DNA of 44,705 nucleotides from an uncultured Bacteroidales bacterium (GTDB lineage: Bacteria > Bacteroidota > Bacteroidia > Bacteroidales > F082), in assembly GCA_947303335.1 (NCBI GenBank), contig CAMYYB010000017.1, positions 1 through 44,705 of the forward strand. Direction: 5' to 3'. Below are positions 24,774 through 32,808 of the stretch, piece by piece; the stretch's first letter is position 1, and every line of letters starts with the position of its first letter. The notes beneath the pieces are model-generated. The model was not told the origin of the DNA. It made no database searches and worked only from the letters and a program-made list of their open reading frames with translations. Made by a program: the position numbers and the translations under genes.

Positions 24774-26075
24774 TCAGTCTAATATTTTTTTCAACTCATC
24801 TTGAAACTCCAACGACTTCCTTTGGTTGAGGGCCGTATTGTAGTCGCCGCGCATATTTTTACGGTGCCAAAGGCTTTCGAACACTTTCCATTTGTTGGTG
24901 ATGCCGAGACGATGAGCCAGCGCATCCGCCATCAGGGCTGCCTCTGGACGCGAGACGGTAGGCTGCCCGTCTTCATTCACCAGTCCGGCTTGCTTCACTT
25001 TTTCCCACAGCGGGCTTGTGGCCAATGCTTCGGGTATTTCGTCCGCGTTTCCTTCCTGATTGCCGTCTGTTCTGGTCTTCAATGCCGCTTCAAGTCGCTC
25101 TATCAGCAACAATACGCTGTAGAGGTCGTATAGCTCCTGCCGAGACAAGCCCAGATAATCCGCCTTATTACCCATTGCCTGTAGGTTATCGGGGTCTCTC
25201 ATCTCGCTCCACTTCAAGTTTCTCAACCAATCACAGAGTCTTTCATGCTCAGCAGCCACCTTGCTCTTGTCGGCCTCCTCAAACCCCTTACCGTCCAAGA
25301 ACGTGTCACAGTATTTGTTGTATAGATGAGTATTAATCGTCTCGTCGTTACGAAGCCTGTCCAAATGGTCGACAAAGACACGTTCAGGCCAATGTTCAAT
25401 CGTGCGATGCATGTCGCCCGAAGCAGCACGTACCTTATCAAATAAAAAGGCCAACAACGCAGACTCGTCATCACTCAGTCCAAACTCATTTTCCTTCGTG
25501 ACCAACTTGCGCAGTTTCTTTCCAATCCTGTTCATCCAAAACGTGTCATCATGACAAACGGAAAGTTTCAGCAATGGCACATAACGCCCGGCCAGGCGAA
25601 TCATCTCATGCGCGTTATCCTTGTCGACCTCCATTACGGCCAATCGGCTGGCAATCAGCTGGAGAGCGTTTTCCGACTTGGCGAAAGGCATTTTAACGTT
25701 GTCGCCCAATGGACTTTCGGGCAACAGTCGCGGGCGCATATCCTTCGAATGTGGTTTCTCAGTGGCACCCGGTATGGAGATAAACAATGTGATGTGACCA
25801 TCAGTTCGCTCCACCACACCGTCGCACTGATGGCTTTCGTTGAGCAAGGGACGTACTTCGTCTGTTTCTTCCCTGTTGATATAGCCGATGCGCTCATAAT
25901 CGATATAGACTGCGATGGCGTTAGCGTCTATCGGGTTATCGGGTTCAGCAACCAGTATCACCGGCTGTCCCTTCACAAGACCAGCCAAATAGCGTTCTGC
26001 CGCCGCTGTCCGCTCTTCGAGAGACACACCGTCCACAATCTGATATCTTATACCTGTAACTGTGAATTCGGTCAT
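24774..26075 (-). CDS. HIRAN-domain accessory protein of the type III RM operon
   Basis: The 433-residue protein opens with a HIRAN-like domain (about 5-100): VTGIRYQ, VILVAEPDNPIDANAIAVYID and RIGYINREETDEV. This fold is found beside helicases and nucleases and is thought to sense damaged or unusual DNA ends. The remainder is helical with no named family; it includes HMRTIEHWPERVF-like charged helices and a C-terminal AHRLGITNKWKVFESLWH tract. The start is either ATG at 26075 or the GTG overlapping the res stop (TAGTG at 26078). Being third in a mod-res operon, it is probably an accessory modulating restriction or repair. Canonical type III systems have only mod and res. Confidence 0.7.
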   Translation of the reverse strand: MTEFTVTGIRYQIVDGVSLEERTAAAERYLAGLVKGQPVILVAEPDNPIDANAIAVYIDYERIGYINREETDEVRPLLNESHQCDGVVERTDGHITLFISIPGATEKPHSKDMRPRLLPESPLGDNVKMPFAKSENALQLIASRLAVMEVDKDNAHEMIRLAGRYVPLLKLSVCHDDTFWMNRIGKKLRKLVTKENEFGLSDDESALLAFLFDKVRAASGDMHRTIEHWPERVFVDHLDRLRNDETINTHLYNKYCDTFLDGKGFEEADKSKVAAEHERLCDWLRNLKWSEMRDPDNLQAMGNKADYLGLSRQELYDLYSVLLLIERLEAALKTRTDGNQEGNADEIPEALATSPLWEKVKQAGLVNEDGQPTVSRPEAALMADALAHRLGITNKWKVFESLWHRKNMRGDYNTALNQRKSLEFQDELKKILD

Positions 26076-26077
26076 CA

Positions 26078-29044
26078 CTATTCAACTCCATTAATCACCT
26101 CATCAATAATAGCCTTTATCTGTTTGTTGTTGAGCTGGCTTTTGAAGTGGACATTCAACTCTGGCTTTTCTTTGCGTAGTTGGTTAAAAAAGGTCTCAGC
26201 ACAGCTGATTTTCTTCTCCTCCACTTCCCGTAAACTGGCTGGAGTATCCACACCTTTGGTTTCTACGATGATATTCAGTTCCTTGCTGCCATCTGTTTTC
26301 TTCACCAAGTACATAAAGTCAGGACTATACGATTCGTTGGTGATGGTGGGTATGGATATACTCTTGCGAGGTATCTTGCCAAAAACGATGACTTCCTGAA
26401 TATCGGAGCGCAGAAGATTCGTTCTCTCCAACTCGCTGTCGTAAGTATAGGCGGCATAAAGGTATCGGTCAGCTACTTTGGCATTTTCGATATGATTGCC
26501 GATGTAGCTTTGCACAATATCATCGTAAAGTCGTCCTTTATCATCTGTCAAGCGGGTACGCTTCACATCATATGTCGTCTGCTTGTATTTGAACTGGTTC
26601 ATCGTGTTTTTGATTTTCCAGTCGATGATGTTGGCAATGATGCGGGCCAATGACTGGTCGTTGACCATGTCCTGATGGAAAGTGGGCTTGCCAGCAACGG
26701 CTTTACACATTGCCTCATGCAGTACACGGATAGGAACGCTTGTCGCGCGGTTGATGCGCTGCAGGAACTCATTATAGGGCATACGGTTTCCTTTGGTCGT
26801 GTATTGCACGCCCGCCTCACGTAGGATAGCCATGTGACCGTCATCCGTACCCACCACTTCGCGATCACTTGTCATCACCGAATAACTGAACACCCCACCG
26901 GCAAACAACAATGGTAAGGCCTTCTCCAATTCTTGCTCCAACTGAGGGTCAAAGAAAATAACATACCGTTTATTGATGTTCATCCACAAATCGCGTAGAC
27001 GGTCAAACACCTTCGGACGAATCTTAATCTTGTTGGAGTTGTTCTTGTTACGGTCAACCACTTTTGTACGCGGCATACCACTCTCGCCAAATTCGGGATA
27101 GCGATTGTAGAGTTCTCCTAACATATCGCCTACCACGTGGTATTCCAAGTCCTTGATGATACCCAATTGTTTCAGTTCGATGGCCAAATCGAAAGGATCC
27201 ATTCCCCGCTTGATGGCTACATATTCAATCATATTGGCTGGAATCTTGTCGGTAATGGCCACACGCGGCAAGTCGCCATTAATCTCTGCTACAAGTTTGG
27301 CAGCAAAGTCGGCTTCGTCGAAATCCACTATATAGTTGAGCAAAAAATCCTCGCTGCAACAACGGTTGCCATATTCATCCACAGGAAGACGCAATCCGCG
27401 CCCTACCTCCTGCAATTTGCTAATCTCAGAACCGCTGGAACGCAGTTTGCAGATGGTAAATACATTCGGATTGTCCCAACCTTCCTTGAGCGTCCATTTC
27501 GAGAAGATGAAGCGACGCACATTCCAAGTGCCGTCCTCATTCTTGAACGACAGCAACTGCTTCTTGTCGTGCAATATCTCCTTTACCTGACGGCCAATCT
27601 CCTCGTCGCTGCTCTGGTTGTCTTCGGCAAAATAGCCTCCGTGAGTAGCATGAAGGTCAGCAAGCGTAGCCTCCAGATACGACTTGTAATCAACCGATGA
27701 AGGACAGGTTAATTCATAACGCACCCGTTCTGCCAACAGTTCCTCAAACTTCTCTGCCAACCAGCCGTTTTGATTGTCGTCGCCTCGGTAAGAACGAATG
27801 CTGTCGATGAAGAACAGGGCTAACGTCTTCATCCGCTGCTGGCGTTCAAAGTTCTGTCGCTCGGCTTCAAAGTGGCGCTGAATGGCAAGCCTCACCATCT
27901 CTGTCTGGTAGGAGTCGGTATAGATGGAAGGGCTGAACTGCTCTCCTGTATAGAATTGCTTGCCGTTGGACAACTCTACAAAGCCTTTTTCTACGCCCTC
28001 GATGCTGACATTCTGCATTTCTGGTGACAAAGTGATAAAGTCTCCAGCTTGCAGCGTCTCTGATTTCGCACCGTATTGCAGCGTCACTGTTCGCTCTTTT
28101 TCTTGTATTGATGCCACTTTGATGCGTTCTTTCTGCCCCTCTAAAGGTTCGAAGTGTTCTTTGGCTACGCCCTTAATCAGGTTCTGTGAGAAGGCTTCGC
28201 AGGCGTTGAGGTCATAAACCAGATTCAGATAGTCTTTCTCTATTACCTTGTTTTTCCCTCGCCCAACCGTCCGTTCAGGGAATGTAGCACCATAACGGAT
28301 AATCAGTTGTGGTTGCAGTTCGTCCAATATCTGTTTGTAGGCTGTCTGCCCACGAGAGAAACGATGCGGTTCATCAATGATGATTACTGGATGAGTGGCA
28401 CGAAGTGCATCGAACGGGCGATAGAACCCCAGCACTCCGAAGTCGTAATCGTCACGTTTCAATATCTGCGCATTGGTCAGCAGAGCCATATTCAGCAGTA
28501 ACACATAGATTTTGTTGCGTTGCTGGCAAGAACCTTCCACAAAGTCGCGCACCACACCAGGGAAATATCGTTTGCCTTTCTTGGTCTTTGCGGCTTCAAG
28601 CACACCCAGTTCCATATCGCAACGGTAGCCGCAGGCATCGTGGAAATGACGTTGCACATAGAGGTCACCAAGGAACTGCTCGGCACCGGCCTTGATGGGC
28701 AACGACGGTACGCAGACGATGAATTTGTTCAATCCGTAGCGTTGATGCAGTTCATAGATGGTCTTGGTATAGACGTAGGTCTTGCCCGTACCCGTCTCCA
28801 TCTTCACGTCGATGTTCAATGGCGCTCCCTCTTCTGGCACAGTAGTATTAAAGGGGTGTTTATGCTTTAGTTCCCTCCAAACTTCATTCAAAGGACCTTT
28901 TAGTTGATGAGGATAAATCATTGACCAAACGGGATTGGCATAGAAGTCCTTGGGCTTGTCCCATGTCAATTCCTTCATGGCGTCACCAACGGCATCCACG
29001 GGCAGTTGCTGGTGCTGCAGGTTGTTTTGAAGTATCAGTTCCAT
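26078..29044 (-). CDS. Type III restriction enzyme, Res subunit
   Basis: This ATP-dependent translocating nuclease cuts unmodified DNA when two inversely oriented sites are recognised together with the Mod subunit. The 988-residue protein has a Walker A (METGTGKTYVYTKT), a DExH-type Walker B (IIIDEPHRFSRGQ), and FSKWTLKEGWDNPNVF plus LQEVGRGLRLPVDE for the later helicase motifs. A C-terminal PD-(D/E)XK nuclease carries SYSPDFMYLV and NIIVETKGVD, supplying the Asp, Glu and Lys. No key residue is missing. It starts 5 bases after the mod stop and abuts the HIRAN gene. Confidence 0.92.
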   Translation of the reverse strand: MELILQNNLQHQQLPVDAVGDAMKELTWDKPKDFYANPVWSMIYPHQLKGPLNEVWRELKHKHPFNTTVPEEGAPLNIDVKMETGTGKTYVYTKTIYELHQRYGLNKFIVCVPSLPIKAGAEQFLGDLYVQRHFHDACGYRCDMELGVLEAAKTKKGKRYFPGVVRDFVEGSCQQRNKIYVLLLNMALLTNAQILKRDDYDFGVLGFYRPFDALRATHPVIIIDEPHRFSRGQTAYKQILDELQPQLIIRYGATFPERTVGRGKNKVIEKDYLNLVYDLNACEAFSQNLIKGVAKEHFEPLEGQKERIKVASIQEKERTVTLQYGAKSETLQAGDFITLSPEMQNVSIEGVEKGFVELSNGKQFYTGEQFSPSIYTDSYQTEMVRLAIQRHFEAERQNFERQQRMKTLALFFIDSIRSYRGDDNQNGWLAEKFEELLAERVRYELTCPSSVDYKSYLEATLADLHATHGGYFAEDNQSSDEEIGRQVKEILHDKKQLLSFKNEDGTWNVRRFIFSKWTLKEGWDNPNVFTICKLRSSGSEISKLQEVGRGLRLPVDEYGNRCCSEDFLLNYIVDFDEADFAAKLVAEINGDLPRVAITDKIPANMIEYVAIKRGMDPFDLAIELKQLGIIKDLEYHVVGDMLGELYNRYPEFGESGMPRTKVVDRNKNNSNKIKIRPKVFDRLRDLWMNINKRYVIFFDPQLEQELEKALPLLFAGGVFSYSVMTSDREVVGTDDGHMAILREAGVQYTTKGNRMPYNEFLQRINRATSVPIRVLHEAMCKAVAGKPTFHQDMVNDQSLARIIANIIDWKIKNTMNQFKYKQTTYDVKRTRLTDDKGRLYDDIVQSYIGNHIENAKVADRYLYAAYTYDSELERTNLLRSDIQEVIVFGKIPRKSISIPTITNESYSPDFMYLVKKTDGSKELNIIVETKGVDTPASLREVEEKKISCAETFFNQLRKEKPELNVHFKSQLNNKQIKAIIDEVINGVE

Positions 29045-29049
29045 ATCCC

Positions 29050-31089
29050 TTAGTAGCGCACGTCAATAATCAGTTTGATATCTTTCACCAAATCCACCGT
29101 AGGTTTGTTTTTCTCCAGCATATCTTTGGCATTATGGCTAAAGCTGTATCCAAACAGCACGATGCAGTCGGGACAGAACGAAGGCTCTTTCTGATAGAGG
29201 TCTATCAGCGCCACCATATCGTCCTCGGTGAATCCGCTGTCGGTCATATAGAGGTGATTGCCGCAGAGCGTAGCGTGATAGTTGTCGAGTTTCACGTCTT
29301 GCGTCTTTGCGTTCAATCCATAGCCGTCCTGCACCAGCCAGGTGGTCAGCACCGTCTCGCGACCAAACAGGTTCAGCGTATCGTCTGTCGTCAGTAACAC
29401 ATCGGGATCGAAGGTCTCTAACTTGTCAAGAGTGTTCTGAGGGACTTCCTCCAACGTATAATGCTTAAAGCCCAAGTCGCCGTTGTTTGATGGATTTTCT
29501 TCTTTTATCTTCTTGGCGACACGTTTGATGCGTTCAATTCCAATATAATCTAAAGTATGCGGATAACCCCTTTCTTCAAGAAATCGTATAACTTTCTTCG
29601 CTTTTTCCTTCTCTCCTCCAGAAGCTTTTTCTAACTTCATATCTAAATCTTCTGGCAATTGAACTGCAATATATTTTCTGTTTGCGCCTAAAGCATTTAG
29701 CTGACTTACAGCATCAGCAAATGAACCGGATCCAGAAAAGAAATCCATACAAACAGAATCTGGTTCACACGCTAATTCTAGTATTTTCTTTAGAAGATAA
29801 GTAGGCTTAGGAAAATCAAAAGTATCTTCCATCCCAAGTTTCCTTAATTCTGTTGATCCTTGTTCCGTGATAACTCCAGTTTCATCCCAAATATCATCAT
29901 CGTCATCATCGTCTGCGGTTAATACATCCTCATACCAAATTGTCTTTGCTTTGTATGTCCCCTTTCTGTATTTTTCATACACACCATATTCGCCAGTACT
30001 CTTTATTCTTCCAACGATGTTACTATGTTCAGAATCTTCGCCGATATTTTTTTGCAACTTTATTTTACCCCACCTCCAACAGCTTTCTTCTTGTTCACTA
30101 TTTAATGGCAAAATCTCAATAGGATACTCAAGATTACGTTCTAAACTAATAGGACAATAACCATTACTATCAACCGCTTTAGGATTAACATATATTGGGT
30201 AGAACAAATTCGGACGATTGAATTTTCCATATTTAGGATTACGATTTCTAAGTTCTCTTTCGGAAAACTCGCTTATCATATCTCTTTTTATCTCACCCTT
30301 AAGTTCTTTCTTAAGTTCGTTAATGATTGTTTCGTCACTTCGAGTATATACAAGTAAATACTCATGTGTTTTTGCTAATTGTTTGTATGTTTGACCACGT
30401 TTGTTTGACTGAACAATTATTTGCGACAAAAAGTTGTCTTCTCCAAAAACATTATCGCACAGCTGCTTCAAATAAGCCTGTTCATTGTCATCAATGGAGA
30501 TAAAGATAACACCATCCTTCGACAGCAACTCACGAGCCAACTGGAGGCGGGGCATCATAAACGTCAGCCATGCTGCATGACTGGCACGATGACCGCTCGT
30601 CATAGCGATAATCTTCTCTGCTTCGTCAGGAGAAATGCTCAGCTTCTTTTCGAGGTCTTCAGCTGTGAACTTGAATTTGTCGTTATAGACAAATCCATCC
30701 GATCCTGTATTATATGGCGGGTCGATATAGATACACTTCACCTGTCCGGCATAGCTTTTCACCAAGTGGTGCAGCGCATCGAGGTTGTCACCACTGATAT
30801 AGATGTTCTCGCTATTGACATTCTCAGGTTTCGAGTTGTGTTCCACATCAGGACGAATCACCGTAGTGGTGTTCAGCGACGAAAGCATACGCGCATAACT
30901 CTTGCCCAGAAAGTCGTAGCTGCGACCCTCGCGTGTCACATCCACCTGCGGCTCAATGGTCTCACGGAACTTCTCAATATCAAACCGCCCCTCATTAGTA
31001 AAGCACTGGGGGAAATACTCGCGCAGTCCTTCCATCTCCCTGCTAATGGGTGTAACCGCCTCATTATCTTTGATAATATCCTGTAACAT
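29050..31089 (-). CDS. Type III DNA methyltransferase, Mod subunit
   Basis: This subunit recognises the target and methylates adenine N6, protecting host DNA. The 679-residue protein has the beta-class order: motif IV DPPYNTGSDGFVYND early, then a target-recognition region, then motif I FFSGSGSFADAV. ISIDDNEQAYL is also typical. The centre (about 29500-30440) is much richer in A and T than the flanks and corresponds to the target-recognition domain, a sign of domain exchange. A poly-Asp run (ADDDDDDDIW) lies in it. I chose ATG at 31089 (MLQDIIKDNEAV), because the longer start at 31140 would lie upstream of the -7 element at 31130-31137. Confidence 0.92.
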   Translation of the reverse strand: MLQDIIKDNEAVTPISREMEGLREYFPQCFTNEGRFDIEKFRETIEPQVDVTREGRSYDFLGKSYARMLSSLNTTTVIRPDVEHNSKPENVNSENIYISGDNLDALHHLVKSYAGQVKCIYIDPPYNTGSDGFVYNDKFKFTAEDLEKKLSISPDEAEKIIAMTSGHRASHAAWLTFMMPRLQLARELLSKDGVIFISIDDNEQAYLKQLCDNVFGEDNFLSQIIVQSNKRGQTYKQLAKTHEYLLVYTRSDETIINELKKELKGEIKRDMISEFSERELRNRNPKYGKFNRPNLFYPIYVNPKAVDSNGYCPISLERNLEYPIEILPLNSEQEESCWRWGKIKLQKNIGEDSEHSNIVGRIKSTGEYGVYEKYRKGTYKAKTIWYEDVLTADDDDDDDIWDETGVITEQGSTELRKLGMEDTFDFPKPTYLLKKILELACEPDSVCMDFFSGSGSFADAVSQLNALGANRKYIAVQLPEDLDMKLEKASGGEKEKAKKVIRFLEERGYPHTLDYIGIERIKRVAKKIKEENPSNNGDLGFKHYTLEEVPQNTLDKLETFDPDVLLTTDDTLNLFGRETVLTTWLVQDGYGLNAKTQDVKLDNYHATLCGNHLYMTDSGFTEDDMVALIDLYQKEPSFCPDCIVLFGYSFSHNAKDMLEKNKPTVDLVKDIKLIIDVRY

Positions 31090-31129
31090 TGCTTGTTGAT
31101 TTTTCAATTGAACGTTTTCACTGTGGCTG

Positions 31130-31137
31130 CAAATATA
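31130..31137 (-). promoter_or_regulatory. -7 element for the type III RM operon
   Basis: On the minus strand TATATTTG lies about 40 bases before ATG 31089 and decides the mod start. Confidence 0.6.
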
Positions 31138-31167
31138 CAAAAAAACACAAACCTATGACCCCGATTC

Positions 31168-31203
31168 AGTCAAAATAGTCATTAGTCATTTTAGTCAAAA
31201 TGA
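31168..31203. repeat. Inverted TGACTAA-type repeat upstream of mod
   Basis: The reverse complement contains TGACTAAAATGACTAATGAC and related units, the same heptad family as 21551-21576 and 31285-31310 but opposite in orientation to them. Confidence 0.8.
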
Positions 31204-31224
31204 TTTTCGGATGCGGAAAAGGCT

Positions 31225-31260
31225 CACTATAAATAAAGAAATATTTCTTTATTTATAGTG
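31225..31260. repeat. Perfect 36-bp AT-rich palindrome
   Basis: The arms begin CACTATAAATAAAGAAAT, and all 36 positions are self-complementary. It sits midway between the two oppositely oriented TGACTAA repeats, in the divergent gap between the mod promoter and the DUF6266 promoter. A role as operator or cruciform is inferred. Confidence 0.9.
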
Positions 31261-31284
31261 CCGATTTTGACTGTGCAGAAACGA

Positions 31285-31310
31285 TTTTGACTAATGACTA
31301 AAATGACTAA
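31285..31310. repeat. Right copy of the exact 26-nt direct repeat
   Basis: It is identical to 21551-21576; together the copies enclose about 9.7 kb holding two genes of the DUF3987 operon and the whole RM operon. A further TGACTA unit follows. Confidence 0.9.
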
Positions 31311-31317
31311 GATGACT

Positions 31318-31398
31318 ACCTGCCCCCTACCTAGATTGTACCTGAACTGTACCTGTCTCCTACCTGAAGTGAACCTGATTCTACCTGATTTCTACCTG
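31318..31398 (+). repeat. Array of eight ACCTG units, phased 10-11 bp
   Basis: ACCTG (ACCTA in the second) starts at 31318, 31329, 31340, 31351, 31362, 31373, 31383 and 31394, seven steps of 11, 11, 11, 11, 11, 10 and 11. All units therefore face the same side of the helix, as expected for a cooperative protein-binding array upstream of the DUF6266 promoter. Confidence 0.85.
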
Positions 31399-31519
31399 CC
31401 GCCGCGAAGAAACTCGAATCATACAAGTTGTACACTATTACCTATCAATACTTTACACATTTTTTTCGATTTTTTAAAAATTTTGCTTGAAAAATTCGTA
31501 GAGCGCAATGGCGCCGACG

Positions 31520-31527
31520 TACTTTTG
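31520..31527 (+). promoter_or_regulatory. -7 element for the DUF6266-smalltalk operon
   Basis: TACTTTTG is followed by a leader of about 80 bases before ATG 31612. No other gene lies in 31141-31611. Confidence 0.6.
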
Positions 31528-31611
31528 CATCGTGTTAGCCGCAAGTGAGCGCTCGGCGGTCGGCACACGAACCAAAAACCAAATTTATTAACCTACCAAA
31601 AACCAAACATC

Positions 31612-32598
31612 ATGGCAAAATCAAATTGGGGAATTACCTCAGGATTCATCGGGAAGCTCGGCAATGTGGTCGGCTTCAACTGGAAGGGCCGCAACGTGCA
31701 ACGCGCCCTCACGCAAACCTCTAACCCTAACACCAAGGCACAGGTGCTTGCCCGCACCCGTTTCGCCCTCATCACCCGCACCGGCGGCGAGCTCTACGAG
31801 GCCGTCTATGAAGGCTTCCGCCGCGAGGCCAACAACCTGCGCACCACACAGAACGGCCTGTTTGTGAAGGAGAACTTCAACTTCGTCGTTGGCGACGAGG
31901 TGGCCGAGCTGGTGGTCGATTACGCGAAGCTGCAGCTTTCGTCAGGCAAGCTGCCCGGCGTGGACTTCGGTCAGGCTTCCGTCAGTGGCAACACCCTCAG
32001 CGTCGCCATCGCTGACAGCAACCTCTACGGTCGTCGCGTCTCTGCCTCCGACCGCGTCTATCTGGTGGCCTACTGCCCCGAGCTGGGCGACGCACGCTGC
32101 CAAAGCGTCGGCACCCGCAGCGGCGAGTCTTCGCTCTCCCTCAACCTGCCCGCCAAGTGGGGCAACAAGCAGGTCTATGCTTACGGCTTCACCATCGGCG
32201 CAGCCTCCTACAACGAGGGTATCGCCTCGAAGACGGAGTATCTGGGCACCTTCGGCGAAGCTGGCACCTCCGGCAACGGCTCGGGTTCCAACACAGGCGG
32301 CAACACCAACGAGCCTGAGAGCGTAGCAGCCCCTACCATCAGCGGCACCACGCCTTTCACGGAGACGACCCAGGTGACCATCACCGGTCCTGACGATGCC
32401 CGTGTGTACTACACCACTGACGGCAGCACACCTACTGCTGAAAGCACCCTCTACAGCGCGGCCTTCAGCCTGAGCGACACCACGACCGTCAAGGCCATCG
32501 CCATCAAGGAAGGTGTCTCGAGCTCGGTGACGACCAAGACCTTCACCAAGACCTCTGGCGGCGGCGGCAACGGCGGGGATGACCCCTTCGCTGGATGA
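31612..32598 (+). CDS. DUF6266 protein fused to a chitobiase C-terminal-like domain
   Basis: The 328-residue protein begins with the DUF6266 signature: a short Gly-rich start (ITSGFIGKLGNVVGFNWKGR), then SNPNTKAQVLARTRFAL, with an all-beta middle to about 215. A Gly/Ser/Asn linker leads to one CHB_HEX_C-type domain (about 240-310: APTISGTTPFTETTQVTITG, VYYTTDGSTPT and TVKAIAIKEG), then a Gly-rich tail. There is no signal peptide. Bacteroidota genomes carry many DUF6266 copies beside small smalltalk genes; their function is not established. Base composition is visibly richer in G+C than the neighbouring RM genes. The next gene starts 24 bases downstream. Confidence 0.82.
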   Translation: MAKSNWGITSGFIGKLGNVVGFNWKGRNVQRALTQTSNPNTKAQVLARTRFALITRTGGELYEAVYEGFRREANNLRTTQNGLFVKENFNFVVGDEVAELVVDYAKLQLSSGKLPGVDFGQASVSGNTLSVAIADSNLYGRRVSASDRVYLVAYCPELGDARCQSVGTRSGESSLSLNLPAKWGNKQVYAYGFTIGAASYNEGIASKTEYLGTFGEAGTSGNGSGSNTGGNTNEPESVAAPTISGTTPFTETTQVTITGPDDARVYYTTDGSTPTAESTLYSAAFSLSDTTTVKAIAIKEGVSSSVTTKTFTKTSGGGGNGGDDPFAG

Positions 32599-32622
32599 TC
32601 AACCTTCTAATCATGAAGCACC

Positions 32623-32739
32623 ATGAACAAGAAGCGCATCATCGAGATTGTGGTGAAGATGTTAGTAGCCGCTCTCACAGCCTTTGTCACTGCGATAACC
32701 ACCACGAGTTGTATGGGTAGAGGACCAATCTTCCTCTAA
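32623..32739 (+). CDS. Smalltalk protein (38 aa)
   Basis: The ORF starts at ATG 32623 and ends at TAA 32737. The peptide has a basic start (MNKKRIIEIVVK), one hydrophobic segment (MLVAALTAFVTAITTTSC) and a short polar tail. A Cys after TTS could be lipidated. The layout matches the tiny smalltalk proteins that follow HU-like or DUF6266 genes in Bacteroidota, often next to an amidase; no amidase is present here. Its function is unknown; a holin-like or membrane-targeting role is speculation from size and hydrophobicity. A terminator follows 32 bases later, so it is the last gene of the pair. Confidence 0.8.
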   Translation: MNKKRIIEIVVKMLVAALTAFVTAITTTSCMGRGPIFL

Positions 32740-32770
32740 TGGGCAGATAGCAGTTTGTAGTTAACAGTTG

Positions 32771-32798
32771 GGCTGGCGGCAACACCGCCAGCCTTTTT
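32771..32798 (+). terminator. Intrinsic terminator after smalltalk
   Basis: GGCTGGCGG pairs with CCGCCAGCC around a 5-base loop, followed by TTTTT. Confidence 0.85.
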
Positions 32799-32808
32799 CT
32801 TTGTGAAA

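Noticed and set aside
29867..29930. Poly-Asp codon run in mod as a phase-variation switch
   Set aside because: The repeat unit is three bases, so length changes keep the frame; it could change a loop but not switch the gene off.
31090..31140. Longer start for mod
   Set aside because: It would begin upstream of the -7 element at 31130-31137.
31318..31398. The ACCTG array as a CRISPR array
   Set aside because: Units are 5 bases in an 11-base period, far too short for repeats and spacers, and no cas genes are present.
21153..32798. A transposon or integrative element with its own recombinase
   Set aside because: No transposase, integrase or relaxase is visible in the interval, so only the repeats suggest mobility.
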